64,000 nucleotides of DNA from Misgurnus anguillicaudatus (Eukaryota > Chordata > Actinopteri > Cypriniformes > Cobitidae). Every line of letters begins with the position of its first letter. Positions within the stretch are counted from its first letter, which is position 1. The position numbers and the translations under genes were made by a program. The notes beneath the pieces are model-generated. The model had not been told where the DNA came from. It saw only the letters and a list, made by a program, of their open reading frames with translations, and searched no databases. The DNA lies in NCBI RefSeq assembly GCF_027580225.2, contig NC_073353.2, forward strand, positions 38,556,001 through 38,620,000, written 5' to 3'. Shown in pieces: positions 25,016 to 47,700 of this stretch.

Positions 25016-25617
25016 AAAACCGTCTCATAATGCTTAATGTTTTCTCATCCTTGAAATTCGCCATATTCGCCATGTTTTATGGTTACTGCCACGGGCAAAA
25101 TCATGTAATCAATGTTTTTTTAATCGAGGTCTCAAATCAAATACAGAAATCGTGACATGGTGAGAAAATCGCACGCTCCGTGGCCAGGGGAGCGAGAGAC
25201 AATTGCCCCGTGTAGAGTTCACCTCAGCCAGCTTCGCTCAAACCGCGTGAACTGCGACATTAGAGAAAATTGTGCTTACTCAGATGTCAAACTACTGTAT
25301 TATTAGGAGTTTGTTAAATGATCAAATAAAAAAATATATCGCAGCATTGTTTTTTTTTAGGCCCCGTGACATATTGGCAGTCTGCTGTGCCCAAGGCCAC
25401 TTTATTTTACAATGATATACTGTATTTCATTCAAATTGTATTTCTTGAGTTGAGATCTACATCATCTTTGCGTCTCAGAGCTTATTATACATTAACGTTA
25501 CAGTGCTACACGCCATTGCTAGAGTTTTAAGTTATTAAATAACATCAAATGAACATTTGACAATTGAAACTAACTACGAGTTTCAACTATTTGTAAAAAA
25601 TAAAAGATATTACTTAC

Positions 25618-25797
25618 TTTTATCCCCACAGATCCAGCTGCTGCGTTTGTTCTGCTGCAAATCTCCTTGAATGTTCCGTCAATGGCACTTGGCGCGAATT
25701 TGTGTGTAATCTGGCGCGAATATGTGTGTAATATGGCGCGAATGTGTATACCACGCAATACCAATTCCCACCTACAGGGGCACTGTTCCGAGTTCAC
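25618..25797 (-). promoter_or_regulatory. Candidate promoter and 5' exon with three E2F-like sites
   Basis: Three copies of GGCGCGAA (inverse TTCGCGCC, the E2F consensus core) lie at 25691-25698, 25713-25720 and 25735-25742, each 22 bp apart. Downstream on the minus strand the sequence ends GGGGATAAAA followed by a donor GTAAGTAA (exon end 25618). A frame opening at 25797 runs exactly 60 codons to the junction and would stop at TGA overlapping the spliced ATG. If transcription starts below the E2F sites, this upstream frame is not in the mRNA. The transcription start is not determined. Confidence 0.45.
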
Positions 25798-25804
25798 ACA
25801 GACA

Positions 25805-26067
25805 CATCATGGTTTAAGAGGACCATGTTTATAAACGTCATAAAAAAGGTAGGGAGTGTCATAACAGTAAAATAGCGACAATACTTAATAAAAGTATTAA
25901 TATAGTAAACATACAAGCATTAATAATTTTTAGAATTATTATTAGTCATTAATTATAACAATTCAAAGTTCCAGAATTACGAGACCACACAAAATGGTCT
26001 CATAAACCGAATGGTCTTGTAATGCTGGTATGTAAACCTGAAAATTGGTCTCATAAACCACATATGC

Positions 26068-26069
<2 letters not shown>
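25805..26069. repeat. Dispersed repeat sharing the satellite motif
   Basis: ATGGTTTAAGAGGACCATG (25809) and inverse copies of GGTCTCATAAACC (near 25999 and 26047) resemble the TGGTTTATGAGGAC core of the 81-bp monomer. This is only a motif-level likeness. Confidence 0.35.

Positions 26070-26104
<35 letters not shown>
26070..26104. repeat. (CA)n microsatellite
   Basis: About 17 uninterrupted CA units. Confidence 0.95.
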
Positions 26105-26109
<5 letters not shown>

Positions 26110-27309
26110 TTATGTATAATGGTTTAATTTTAGAGCATTTATTTGAATGACAATAAACACAATCTTGTTATGTAATTATAAGCATTGGCCAGTGGTGTTA
26201 TACTTACTTGATCAAAGGTCAGGAATCTACTGTAGATCAATGAGTCTGAATATCTCCAGGTCACTTCAAATGAAACTTGTGTGATTATTGACTGACCTCA
26301 TGTTGTATCTGAACTGTACAAACTCTTATAATAAGAAAAGATCTGTGTGAGAATTTAGAAATGTTCCTCTTGTGCTTGACAGATGTAACAGCGTTTGTGT
26401 GTTTATTACTACATGAGATGAGTAGTTAACTCATTTCATGTAGACTCGTGACTAAATCTCAACTGTGTCACCTCTGCATGGACCTGAATCTGAAACCTTT
26501 ATATTCACACCAAGACCAAATCATATTTTATCTAGCAGGATCTTCCTGAAAGTGTTGGTGGTGGGTTTTAGATTTCAGTGTTTGTGTTCTGATGATAAAG
26601 CCTTTAAATACAGACAACACCAACTAGTCTGGATATTGTTGCTCACAAAGTTGTGTGTCAGCTTGTGGTTTGTGGTCAGATCAGATGGCAGTGATGTGTC
26701 CACTTTATAAAAGGATAATGTAGATTGATATAGCTGCTGTTTTCTTCAACATATTTTTTTGACCTTATTGTTTATTCTTATGTCTAATCTTGATATTTAC
26801 ATTTATGTATTTGATCTGAAAAGAAGCAGTTATTGATAAGATGCTCTTTATGAGCTTACAGGCCTAATAAATACAAGTGCATACCCGTCATGGCATTGAC
26901 GCATAGTGGATATTTCATACATATTAAGTGTTTTTCTTAAAAGTGTGTCGTATGATTCATCTCTAAACCGTATGCAAGGACAGTGAATGGGTTAAAAACA
27001 TCAAGATGAAGAAAACAGATAATGAGAGCAGTAAATACAGAACACATCTCCTCCTACACTTCATCTTGTCATGAAGAGGTTATAAATAGCTTTAGATTTG
27101 CACACAGTTGTAAATCATTACGACTGACTGAGTTAATGGTTAATAGGATTGAAGGAGAGAGAGTCTGATTCAGGAGATTTTCTGTCAGATTTTACTTTGA
27201 TTTGAATCCAGCTATAACTAACCTGTTAAACGGGTCTGGTTTTGTAACAGAGAAAGACTTGATACTCACCCAACAGTCTCTTATTATTTAAACAATATTG
27301 GCATGAAAT
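26105..27309. other. Intergenic, no gene seen
   Basis: AT-rich sequence between the microsatellite and a hAT element. No spliced exon, RNA gene or transposon ends are convincing. It could hold upstream non-coding exons of tbl1x, but nothing marks them. Confidence 0.35.
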
Positions 27310-28992
27310 TAGGGATGTCACGGTACCAAAAATCTAGTAGTCGGTACCAAAACCACAAAAAGTACTTGGTACCCAAGTCGGTACCACAGTGTGTAAAAAA
27401 AAAAAGAACAATTATACCTCAACATTATTTTTTTTATTAAAACATTTCAACATTATAGAAAACTTTTAAGAGCTTCTGTTTAGGTTGTCTGTGTTAATGT
27501 TTGTTGACTTTTCTCCTGACTCTCTTGGTGTACATCCTCATCTGGCTGATACTGTTAAAAAGAGAGAGAATAAGAAATACATTTTATTTATTTAACATAC
27601 TGTCTGACAATGACTAATAAATCAGCTAAAGCTACAGGTGCTAAGGTGCACTTATAAACACACGCACGTGCACATACACATACTCTGAATGCAACCATTA
27701 GTTTAATATCACTCACATTGTTGCAGGATGAAAATAGTTATTAAAAGCCCTTAACATTTTAATACTTCATCCAGTAACATTAGGCTACTTTTTGCTGACA
27801 GGATGACTAAATGGCGATGCATGGTCGCCCATTTATAAATAGTTTTTAAAGTTGCAAATGCAGCGTCATTAACAAATAACTGACTTACACAATACATTAA
27901 CATCTAGCATAAAGTTAGCTGGTTACACGGCATTAATGACAGCTGCCTCAAACAAACATAATATAGGGTCTGGGTTTCAGTATAAAATTAAAGTTTTACA
28001 GTTTGTATATAATGTTAATGTGAATTAAAACTTACCTCGAATTCTTTAAAGAGATTGGGGTGTCTGTCTTTCAAGAGCTTTGCCAAATTCTATGTTTGAT
28101 AGCGACAAACAACTTTAGAAAAGCTGTGTCTGAAACCGTTCCCTCGTTCACTATTCCCTATATGGGGAATGACAGTTGAGTCCACTATATGGGGAAGAAG
28201 CAAATGAAAATGAGTGAGCGGTTTCGGACACTGACGTAAATATCATGCGTCAGAGCTGTCGCAGAGATTCATCATAAACACCTGTGTGGCTTTATTGATT
28301 GTACTGTGAAATGGTAAAGTTTACTTTCTATGTTTTTTTTACATTTGTCATGTTTATTCTATTAGTTGATAATAAAGAGAGCAAACAACTGGTTATAATA
28401 TTTATTTCTGCTGTTTATTTATTGTTTAATAAAAATGTTTATTAGATTTTAAATAAAAGATAACGCAATTATTTTTCATTTGTTTATTTTCAAAAAGCAG
28501 TAAATAACTGACAAATTATAAACCTAATTGTTTGGTGTTTACTGTCAGTATCCTTCAGCAGATTCAAGTTACGCATTCGTCTCCCATTGCATCATGGGAA
28601 ATATGAGTGAACGAGTGTACATCGAATGTACCCTCAAAATCAGAGTGCATTGTGGGTAAAAAGTAGTGAATGAATGTAGGGAATGAAGTTGTTCACTCAG
28701 GTTTCGGACACCACTACAAAATGGCCGACACCCGATATAGTGCACTATATAGTGGATAGGGAGCGGTTTCAGACACAGCTAAAGATTCCCGTGTGCTCGT
28801 AAGAGGCGTTATTCCTCTTCTTTAACTCTTGTGGAGCGTCAAATACACACGCGCGTATATGCTGCCCCCATCAGTCCCGGAAGAGTATTGCAGCCTCGGT
28901 ACCTCCGGTACCAGAGAAAGCAGGTACCGTCAAGTTTAAAAAAATGTTGGTATTGACTTGGTACCGAAGTATCGGTTCTCGTGACATCCCTA
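27310..28992. mobile_element. 1.7-kb hAT element with nested MITE
   Basis: The ends TAGGGATGTCACGGTACC and CGTGACATCCCTA are inverse. A perfect 8-bp duplication CATGAAAT lies at 27302-27309 and 28993-29000. The interior carries GGTACC repeats. A second element at 28122-28780 with AGCTGTGTCTGAAACC ends is nested in it. Confidence 0.9.
28122..28780. mobile_element. MITE with AGCTGTGTCTGAAACC ends
   Basis: The ends AGCTGTGTCTGAAACCG and CGGTTTCAGACACAGCT are inverse, with further inverse pairs such as CACTATTCCCTATAT and ATATAGTGGATAGGGAG. Related ends occur at 43364-44027 and 50254-50673. Confidence 0.7.
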
Positions 28993-29220
28993 CATGAAAT
29001 CATGCATTTTTTTAACCCTTTACTAAGGTGACATAAAATTTTTGCTATATATTTACAATATTTTTATGATCATGAACACAACATTGTGAATATCTAATTT
29101 GAATATCTCATATTTTAATTTGAGTTTCCTGAAGATTGTGTTATTTTGTTGTTGTTTAAAATAGGCTATAACCAGAATTCTATTCAGTAAAGAAACCTGA
29201 CTAATCAGTTTAACTTGTAA

Positions 29221-29819
29221 ACGTGCCAAAGACTGCATTGATGCAGTAGAATCTGGTTTGTGGCTTTATTAAATGCAAAAATGATCCAGAGTCAGTTTTA
29301 CATGTCCATTTACAACCCTTTATAATGAAATGGTCTATTATTACCTTATTTGAAAGGGTCATGAATAATAATGTTGAGCTCTGCTCTGATTGGCTGTTTC
29401 TCCTTCAGTAGCTCTGTGTGTGTGTAAACAGATCTTATGTTTGAGTCTGGATCAGATTTTGAGGAATAATCAATTTTTTGGAGATTGTTAATGGAAGATT
29501 CTGAGTGGTAAGTTTCTGTTTTTTTCGCTATGGACCTCCCAAATGTAACTGTAACGTCAATATCTAGCATATAACATTAACTAGCATAGTGCTAACTCTG
29601 TTAAATTTATTGTTTGGGGCGTACATCTTGACTGTAACGTCACAGTTGGTGTTATGTTGAGATTGGTCTGTTTTCCAGCGGTCTTTAGCATGCACAAGGT
29701 TTAAATAAGGAGGAGGAAACAATCATGTTTGAGGCTCATGATATGTCATTACCAAGTACAGACCTCTTATTATTCATCTATACCTCACAGTAAATGCAGT
29801 TTTACATTCTGCAGCACCT
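29221..29819. mobile_element. TTAA-target repeat, copy 1
   Basis: One of three related copies (also 40925-41608 and 63564-63958). The right end is GCAGCACCT followed by TTAA (29820-29823). The left end CGTGCCAAAGACTGCATTG is diverged and lacks a clean TTAA. All three share GTTGGTGTTATGTTG and TTTTACATTCT. Confidence 0.65.
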
Positions 29820-29823
29820 TTAA

Positions 29824-31034
29824 AGGATCAGCAGCTAAATTTAGATCTTCAACAAAACAACGCTGAAATATTGATGACTGATGCACAACGACTCGCCGCT
29901 CAAACAGACAGATTTCACACAGATTTTGTAAATGTATGAAGCTCTGCTGTGAAGGCAGCATTCATTTGTCTGATGTGGTTTATGTGTCAGGTCTCTAAAT
30001 ACAGCAGAGAGTAAAGTACATGGGAGTTTCACAAGTGTTTGTGTAAATGTGTGTGATTTGTGATACTGTAATGTTGCTGAAAAGACACACGTGATTGTTA
30101 CATCTCCATAGCAACATTGTTTCAGATGTACGATGGGTTAAGATGATGCTCACTGAATCTTTATCTTTAATTTATTTTGCAATATGAGAACTTCTGGATG
30201 ACTTCACCAGACAACTTATAAAAGCTCACTTTAAGAGGAATTAACTTTTTTGACTTGCATTTTTTTGTAAAGCTCACTAATTTCTTATAGATTTTCTTCT
30301 GTTAAAGCTCTGGCAAAATAGTGTTTCTTTTAAAAAACAAGCTCAGTACGTTCTGTGATGTGACACTTGCAGATGCATGTATTGCAATGTTGATGCTGAA
30401 ACAATATATTGTGCAGTCGTATTGTATATGCATACATGCAGACAAAGTGTGTGTGCAATTAAGCAGGAAGTGGGCAAGTGCTGAGGTAGCGTAGGTGATG
30501 CCTTGACCATCATAAATTACATTTTACCCAATGAAATAGTGTGATCACTTGACCTGTTCAGTTTCAATGTTTCGTACTGTAAATAAATGAAAACACAATA
30601 ATACACCTAAGGCTGTGGTTTACTATGATTTTACCACCAAAGTTCACTTATAATACTGCTTAACCGTAGTTCATTGACATTGATTGCATTTGGTATATAT
30701 TGTAAGATCTGCTGTAAGGAGGATTAAGTGTGACTGTGATGATCGGTGGGTTTGTGGGTTCATTGGTCAGATGTCGCAGTATCTGGTGATTGACTAAGCA
30801 GCGCATTTTTACCCGGCAGAGGCGCTCAGGAGAAAATGGCTGCTTTAGTTCTTGTTTGCACATCTGTTGGATGTGACCAGCCAGGAGAAAATGAGTCTCA
30901 CGTGTCTCATGAGAAAAATGTAAAGAATCTGTTGTGATGGTTAAAACTATTTGATTTGAGGACATTTTGTTTTTATGATTTCATGTATGTAACATGTTGT
31001 CTTTTAATGTTTTGTCTTTGATCTCCTCTTGCAG
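29824..31034. other. Upstream flank of tbl1x
   Basis: No coding exon is supported. The last bases are the polypyrimidine and AG acceptor of the first coding exon of tbl1x, so the gene's 5' non-coding exon must lie here or farther left. Confidence 0.4.
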
Positions 31035-40580
<9,546 letters not shown>

Positions 40581-40924
40581 TCTTGTGTTTGGTGTTTTTG
40601 TGTGCAATGTCAAATGCCATAAAATCTGAAATATATTTACAAAATTGCTAAACTATAGATATAATTTCTAATAACAGTTTGCTGTTATAACTCAATATTT
40701 TCTTCATACACTGTCAGAATAATAAATGGTTCCCATTTTTAAAGGTCTCTACCAATCTGAGGTCCTAATATGAAGTCTTTAGGTAAATTATTTAGAACAG
40801 CTTCTGACAGTGTATTAAAAACCAAAAGACATGGAAAAGTGTTTTTATAACAAAAATACACACTTCTCCTTTAATGTCCGTATAATACAATATACAAATA
40901 TGATTGATTCATATTGAACTTTAA

Positions 40925-41608
40925 AGGTGCCAAAGAATGCATTGTAATAATGTTTTAATTATTTTAATTAGTTTGTGGCTTTATTAAGTGCAGAAATGAT
41001 TTTAAATGTTGATTTACAACCCTTTATAATGAAATGGTCTATATTACCTTATTTGAAAGGGTCATGAATAATAATGTTGAGCTCTGCTCTGATTGGCTGT
41101 TTCTCCTTCAGTAGCTCTGTGTGTGTGTGTGTGTAAACAGATCTTATGTTTGAGTCTGATACAGATTTTGAGGAATAATTAATTGTTTGGAGATTGTTAA
41201 TGGACGTTTCTGAGTGATAAGTTTGTGTTTTTTTCTTCAGTATGGACCTGCAAAACGTAACTGTAACGTCAATAGTAGAACTTCAGCCTAAACACTGTCT
41301 AGCATATAGCATTAACTAGCATATAGCATTAACTAGCATATAGCACTAACTCAGCAGCACAACTTTGTTTTTATCATTGTAACAACATTGTAATTAATTT
41401 AATGTTGGGGTGTACATCTGGACTTTAACATTACAGTTGGTGTTATGTTGAGATTGGTCTGTTTTCCAGCGCTCTTTTGCATGCACGAGGTTTACATGAG
41501 AAGTAGAAAACAATCGTGTTTGGAGCTCATGATACCTCATTACAATGTACACAGCTCTTATTATTCATTTATGACTATATAAATTCAGTTTTACATTCTG
41601 CGGCACCT
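40925..41608. mobile_element. TTAA-target repeat, copy 2
   Basis: Flanked by TTAA at 40921-40924 and 41609-41612. The ends AGGTGCCAAAGAATGCA and TACATTCTGCGGCACCT are inverse. It fills most of the gap between the convergent tbl1x and gpr143 ends and may lie in the gpr143 3' untranslated region. An internal tandem of CTAGCATATAGCATTAA occurs near 41299-41345. Confidence 0.75.
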
Positions 41609-41743
41609 TTAAAGATGACATCAGAAAGAGATCAATCTTTTAAGTTTTCATGCATTTGTGTGTTGACTATGATAAATCTCTTAATAAGTTGTGTTTTTTA
41701 TCAGTTTTTCTAACACACAGGTGATATTAACGTCACATGAACA

Positions 41744-44700
41744 TCAGCCTGTAGAAATCTCCAGTGACGTGACGTGATCAGGATTTACATCTTCAAATTC
41801 TCGCTGGTCACTGGATATGTGGATTTCTACTGTACTAGATTCTGAACCTATAAAATAAAGAAGACTAGTTAACTTTATCACCTTTAAAATATTTTACCCT
41901 ATAATATATTGAATAATATGATGAATAATTATAGAACTGATATGTTTCTTTTCTTTAAAAATAATTATAAATACATATATTCAATAACAAAAATATAGTA
42001 TTAGAATGAGTCTTATATTACTAAATAACAGATGAAATTCTATCACAATGCTGTAGATTTTGATTTGATGCTTTTAAAGGGATAGTTCACCCAGAAATGA
42101 AAATACTGTTTTATTATTTATTATTATAGATGTTTTTATAGCTTATTAATATAGCATAAGTAATATAGAATTGGTCCCAATTTCACATTATTAAAAATAC
42201 ATTCATATACAACTACAGCTGCCATTTGAACATGATTTTTATTTCAGATTTTACACAAGACAAATAATCCAACCGAGTGTGAACCGAATCAAAAATCAGA
42301 GGTCAATCCCCATCTGTAGAGTTTTCAGAGTCCTACTTGAGTCCTTTACCTTCAGATAGGACACTTATGGCGTCTGAATGTTGCTGATGTCCATTGGTGC
42401 TTAAGTTCTTCTGTACGTGGCTTTGGAAGAACAGCGTGGATCCCATCACGGGATTGTAACCGCTCGCAACGGCCACAGACGTGGATGCTGAGTCCCAGGG
42501 AAGATCTCTGCGTCTCTGATGGCTCAGATCAACATCCAGACCCATCCAGCCATGAAAAGCCAAAGAGTTGAGGAAACCCTGCATGGGATTCAGTATTCCC
42601 TGCAGGACAGAAGAGAGATCTGATCAATCTCTTAAGAATGATGCTGATTTACATTCAGATATGCCTGTGACATTAGGTGTTAGTACTGTCTGTATATAAC
42701 ACAATATTCCTCTCATAAAACAAATCCCAGTAAAGGCAGTTCATCACCAGATCTTTCCAGATCATTGGACTTAATACTCACCATGATAAACCATGTGATG
42801 AGAGCAGCGTTGCGGATGTTTTTCAGATCGATGGCTTTAATATCAGGTTGCATTTCCATGTAAAACAGCAAACTTTCATTGATGATGTTGGGCAGCCAGC
42901 TATAAGATGAGAAATATTCACTCGATCATTCTGAATGACACTGACGTTATTCATTATGTGAGAGATGAAGGTCGTACCAAATGCAGAAGACCAGCATTAT
43001 CTTAAAAAATCTGATTTTAATCTCCGATCCCAGACGTCTTTCATTCTCCGTGTAGATTCCCTGTTGACCTTTGAGGAGTGATATGACTGCGCAGACACAC
43101 AAACATCACAGACTTGATCACTAAAGCATTATGAGCTTTGTCAAAGAGAGTTTTTAGAGAGAATTGTATTGCAGAGATTTTATATAGCAGACATCAGTGT
43201 GGTGTGATCTTGTAGAGATGAAATGATTTCTTCTAAATTGCCTTTGTCATTAAGTTTCGGCTTAGAAAATATGCAGTTGGTAAGTTCAATTCAGTTTTAA
43301 TGAATCACTTTAGATGTTCAGTGAATCAATTTAAAATTCAGATTCAACTCAGGTTGAATCAAAAGCTGTGTCCCAATTCAAGGGCTGCGACCTTATAAGC
43401 ATGGGACCTTAAAGATGAGCACTCCATCTTTCAAGGTGGCAGCCTCAGAAGTTCGCGAAGAGAACTGAAATGAGACGGTCTAACTTTCGGACGACCCATA
43501 ATTGGCGTCACCTGCTGCACGCGCTTGTCAGCAGGACATAGCGGAAACGTTTCTGACTTATTAAAATAAATATGAAATCAGAAAAATATTAATTTAGTTT
43601 AGAAAATATGACACGTTGATGTAGATTAAACTATTCAACAGTATATTAAATTAAATTAATCAACCTTAGAAATATATGCATCATAAAAATAATAATAATA
43701 ACACAAAACATAACTTATAATACAAAAAAAAATGTTTTCTGAAAAATACACTTTTTTTAATAAAGGTTTTAATAGTTTATTTTAGAATATCCAGCCGTTA
43801 TATGCAGCCGTTGCAGGCGCGCAATGAATCTTGGGATATCCTCGGCTGTTAAGGATCCATTCGTTCTATCCTTAACATCGCGGAGAAATGAGGACGCATT
43901 TTGAGGCTTCATTCTAAGCATCCTTTGAATTCGGACTTCCTTACCAGCCTCAAGTCGCGCTGCTGTGACGCAATCGGTCTTAAAATACGTCCTTAGAAGG
44001 TCGCAGCCCTTGAATTGGGACACAGCTCCAGTGATATTACACCCACCTGCAGGATTATTAGGAACACCTGTTAAATTTCTCATTAATGCAATTATCTAAT
44101 CAACCAATCACATGGCAGTTGCTTCAATGCATTTAGGGGTGTGGTCCTGGTCACGACAATCTCCTGAACTCCAAACTGAATGTCAGAATGGGAGAAAAAG
44201 ATGATTTAAGCAACTTTGAGTGTGGTATGGTTGTTGGTGCCAGACGGGCCAGTCTGAGTATTTCACAATCTGCTCAGTTACTGGGATTTTCACGCACAAC
44301 CATTTCTAGGGTTTACAAAGAATGGTGTGAAAAGGGAAAAACATCCAGTATGTGTCAGTGCTGTGGGCGAAAATGCCTTGTTGATGCTAGAGGTCAGAGG
44401 AGAATGAGCCGACTGATTCAAGCTGATAGAAGAGCAACTTTGACTAAAATAACCACTCGTTACAACCGAGGTATGCAGCAAAGCATTTGTGAAGCCACAA
44501 CACGCACAACCTTGAACAGCAGAAGACCCCACCAGGTACCACTCATCTCCACTACAAATAGGGAGCTCACCAAAATTGGACAGTTCTGAAGGCGAAAGGG
44601 GGTCAAACACAGTATAAGTATGGTGTTCCTAATAATCCTTTAGGTGAGTGTATGATTAAAACATTCATAAACATTAAATATGTAATTATTGCTGTATGAA

Positions 44701-47700
44701 TTCTTATATTAGTGCATATAAGTAAAGATTAAAGCCTGAGGTTTTTTACTATCTTAAATCTTTGCAATAATGTCTCTTGGGTTGAAATAATAGATCCTCT
44801 GATTTACCCTTACTGGGATAACTGGGATATGAATCAAAGATATTGAGATGCAATTTTTGTAACATTACCCAGCCCTGTTAGAGACTGTAACCAGTATATG
44901 GTTATTTATAACAAAATATAGCAATCGTAACTTTTTTTAATTAATGATTTTGAATGCATGCAGTTCATGCAAGTTTTTTTTACCAAGGTAACACCATTGT
45001 AATTTACATCCTCTGATGCTATTGATGCAGTTGTTTTAAAATGCAGTTTTTTGTACACTCACCAGCAGAAACGGTTTGAGTAAAAAGCACGGGATTCACA
45101 AACAACACCAGGAGCATTGGTACATATGTGGTGATGTAATGAGGGATGGCGTGCTGAAGTCCATTCTCACAACTGCCAAATCAAAAAACACATCACATCG
45201 ACAGGATATTGATATGAAAACCTTGTGTTATGATGATGATCTTGTGTTGTGTTTCTGAAGCTCATGCACATGGTGTGGATTTTCAGAGCGAACCCTCAGA
45301 TTGAATCACATTGTGTACACAAAATACCTGACCTACTTTACTCTTTATGCAACTCTTAAAGGTACAGTGCACTCGACAAATGAAAAGATGTTTACCTTGA
45401 TATAGATGGGTAATACAACATAGCGACTCCCTCCACACACAACAGCAGAGTTAAACCCCATGTGATCATGTGATACAACACCATGGTGCTAAAGAACCAA
45501 AGCACAGAAAAGTGTTTAAATATCCACAACACGGACATGAAAACACTTAACACAAGTTTGTATTTATTATTTATCCTCCATCATCACTAATATGATGGAC
45601 AAACCTGATTCCTGCAGATCTTTTGACCACTAAGTAAACATCTACTGCATAACAGAAGCTCCACCAGAATGACGCGCTGAAGAACAACTGGATCCACATC
45701 TGCTGAGTAAATATAACATAAACAGCTTTAATCATAAAGAAATGATCAATAAAAACTACATCAACATTTCTTTAAGACAGACAACCTGAGCAGAATTATT
45801 TTGATTGTAAAATGTGAAATGAAGCTTCTGTGACTTACAGCACTGCCAACACAATACACCTGCGGCCAGACGTCACTGCTGTTCACTGAGATGTTATTCA
45901 CCAGGTTTGGTAAACCGACCCATATGGATGACCTGACAATGATTCCTATGAAGATGACTTTTATTTTAGTATCTCATTACATTTCTTACTGTTTCAATAT
46001 AGTGCTTTTCACAATTGTTTAATTGTTACAAAGCAGATTTAGCCTACATGAATAAAAACAAGAAAAAATGAAAAATCATAGGACAACAAAGTAATAAAAA
46101 AAGTACAGTGGCTTAGATTAAACCGAACTAGTGAGCAGAGTAATAATGTAATATATAATGTAACGTAACGTAAAGTAGTTCTAGGTTAAGCGAATGTCAG
46201 CTGACTCACAAGGGGTTGAAAAAACTCTAAGGAGAAAATCCCTGTGGGAAAAAAGTCCTTGGGAGAAAAGAGAGAGATTATTCAATTTTTATGGGAATTA
46301 AAAGTTTTAATAATTTATTAAAAAAAATTAAAGGAAGTGGTTGGTTGTCGCTTGGCAGACTTAGGTGATGCAGAAAAAAATATATATACTATTAAATTTA
46401 TTAAGAATTAAAAAATGTAGAAATAATGGGATGCAGTCTGTGGTCGATGATCAGACATCAGCTGGGCAACATGTTTCAGTCATTCATTAACCTTTAGATT
46501 ACTGCTCCCGGAAATAAAATAACATTCAATAAATATATTAATCAGACGTGGTAATGTCATTGATTCAATTAACTTTAGTTAGGATAGTCATGCATGTTCA
46601 ATAGTGTAGTGCAGGATATGCGCATATGGAGTATACCCACTTCTTTATTAGATGGCATGGGGTAGCCTATTCCTTATTAGATGGTATTGGGTATACCCAC
46701 TTCTTTATTAGATGGAATGGGGTCTACCCATTTCTTTATTGGATGGCATGGGGTATGCCCACATCTTTATTAGATGACATTGGGGGTATACCCACTTCTT
46801 CATTAGATGGCATGGGGTATACCCACTTCTTTATTGGATGGCATGGGGTATGCCTATTTCTTTATTAGATGGCATTGGGTATACCCACGTCTTTATTAGA
46901 TGACATTGGGGGTATATTCACTTCTTTATTAGATGGAATGGGGTCTACCCATTTCTTTATTGGATGGCATGGGGTATGCCCACATCTTTATTAGATGACA
47001 TTGGGGGTATACCCACTTCTTCATTAGATGGCATGGGGTATACCCACTTCTTTATTGGATGGCATGGGGTATGCCTATTTCTTTATTAGATGGCATTGGG
47101 TATACCCACGTCTTTATTAGATGACATTGGGGGTATATTCACTTCTTTATTAGATGGAATGGGGTCTACCCATTTCTTTATTGGATGGCATGAGGTATGC
47201 CCACATCTTTATTAGATGACATTGGGGGTATACCCACTTCTTCATTAGATGGCATGGGGTATACCCACTTCTTTATTGGATGGCATGGGGTATGCCTATT
47301 TCTTTATTAGATGGCATTGGGTATACCCACGTCTTTATTAGATGACATTGGGGGTATACCCACTTCTTTATTAAATGGCATGGAGTATGTCCACTTCTTT
47401 ATTAGATGGCACGGGGTATACCCACTTCTTTATTAGATGGCACGGGGTATGTCCACTTCTTTATTAGATGGCACGGGGTATGCCCACTTCTTTATTAGAT
47501 GGCACGGGGTATGTCCACTTCTTTATTAGATGGCACGGGGTATACCCACTTCTTTATTAGATGGCACGGGGTATGTCCACTTCTTTATTAGATGGCACGG
47601 GGTATGCCCACTTCTTTATCAGATGGCATGGGGTATACCCACTTCTTTATTAGATGGCATGGGGTATGCCCGATTCTAAATGTTCATTTCATAATGATCC

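Noticed and set aside
42333..42349. gpr143 ending inside exon 8 at a TAG
   Set aside because: A good donor (CTGAAG/GTAAAG) precedes the stop, and an exon at 41847-41744 continues the conserved C-tail in phase, so the spliced form is preferred.
43769..44083. 104-codon minus-strand frame near a gpr143 intron MITE
   Set aside because: It crosses the MITE end, lacks splice context with gpr143 exons and has no family resemblance that I can state.
46626..46868. 80-codon frame in the gpr143 intron 1 minisatellite
   Set aside because: It is a chance reading of a repetitive unit; the 31-bp period is not a multiple of three, so the frame cannot persist.
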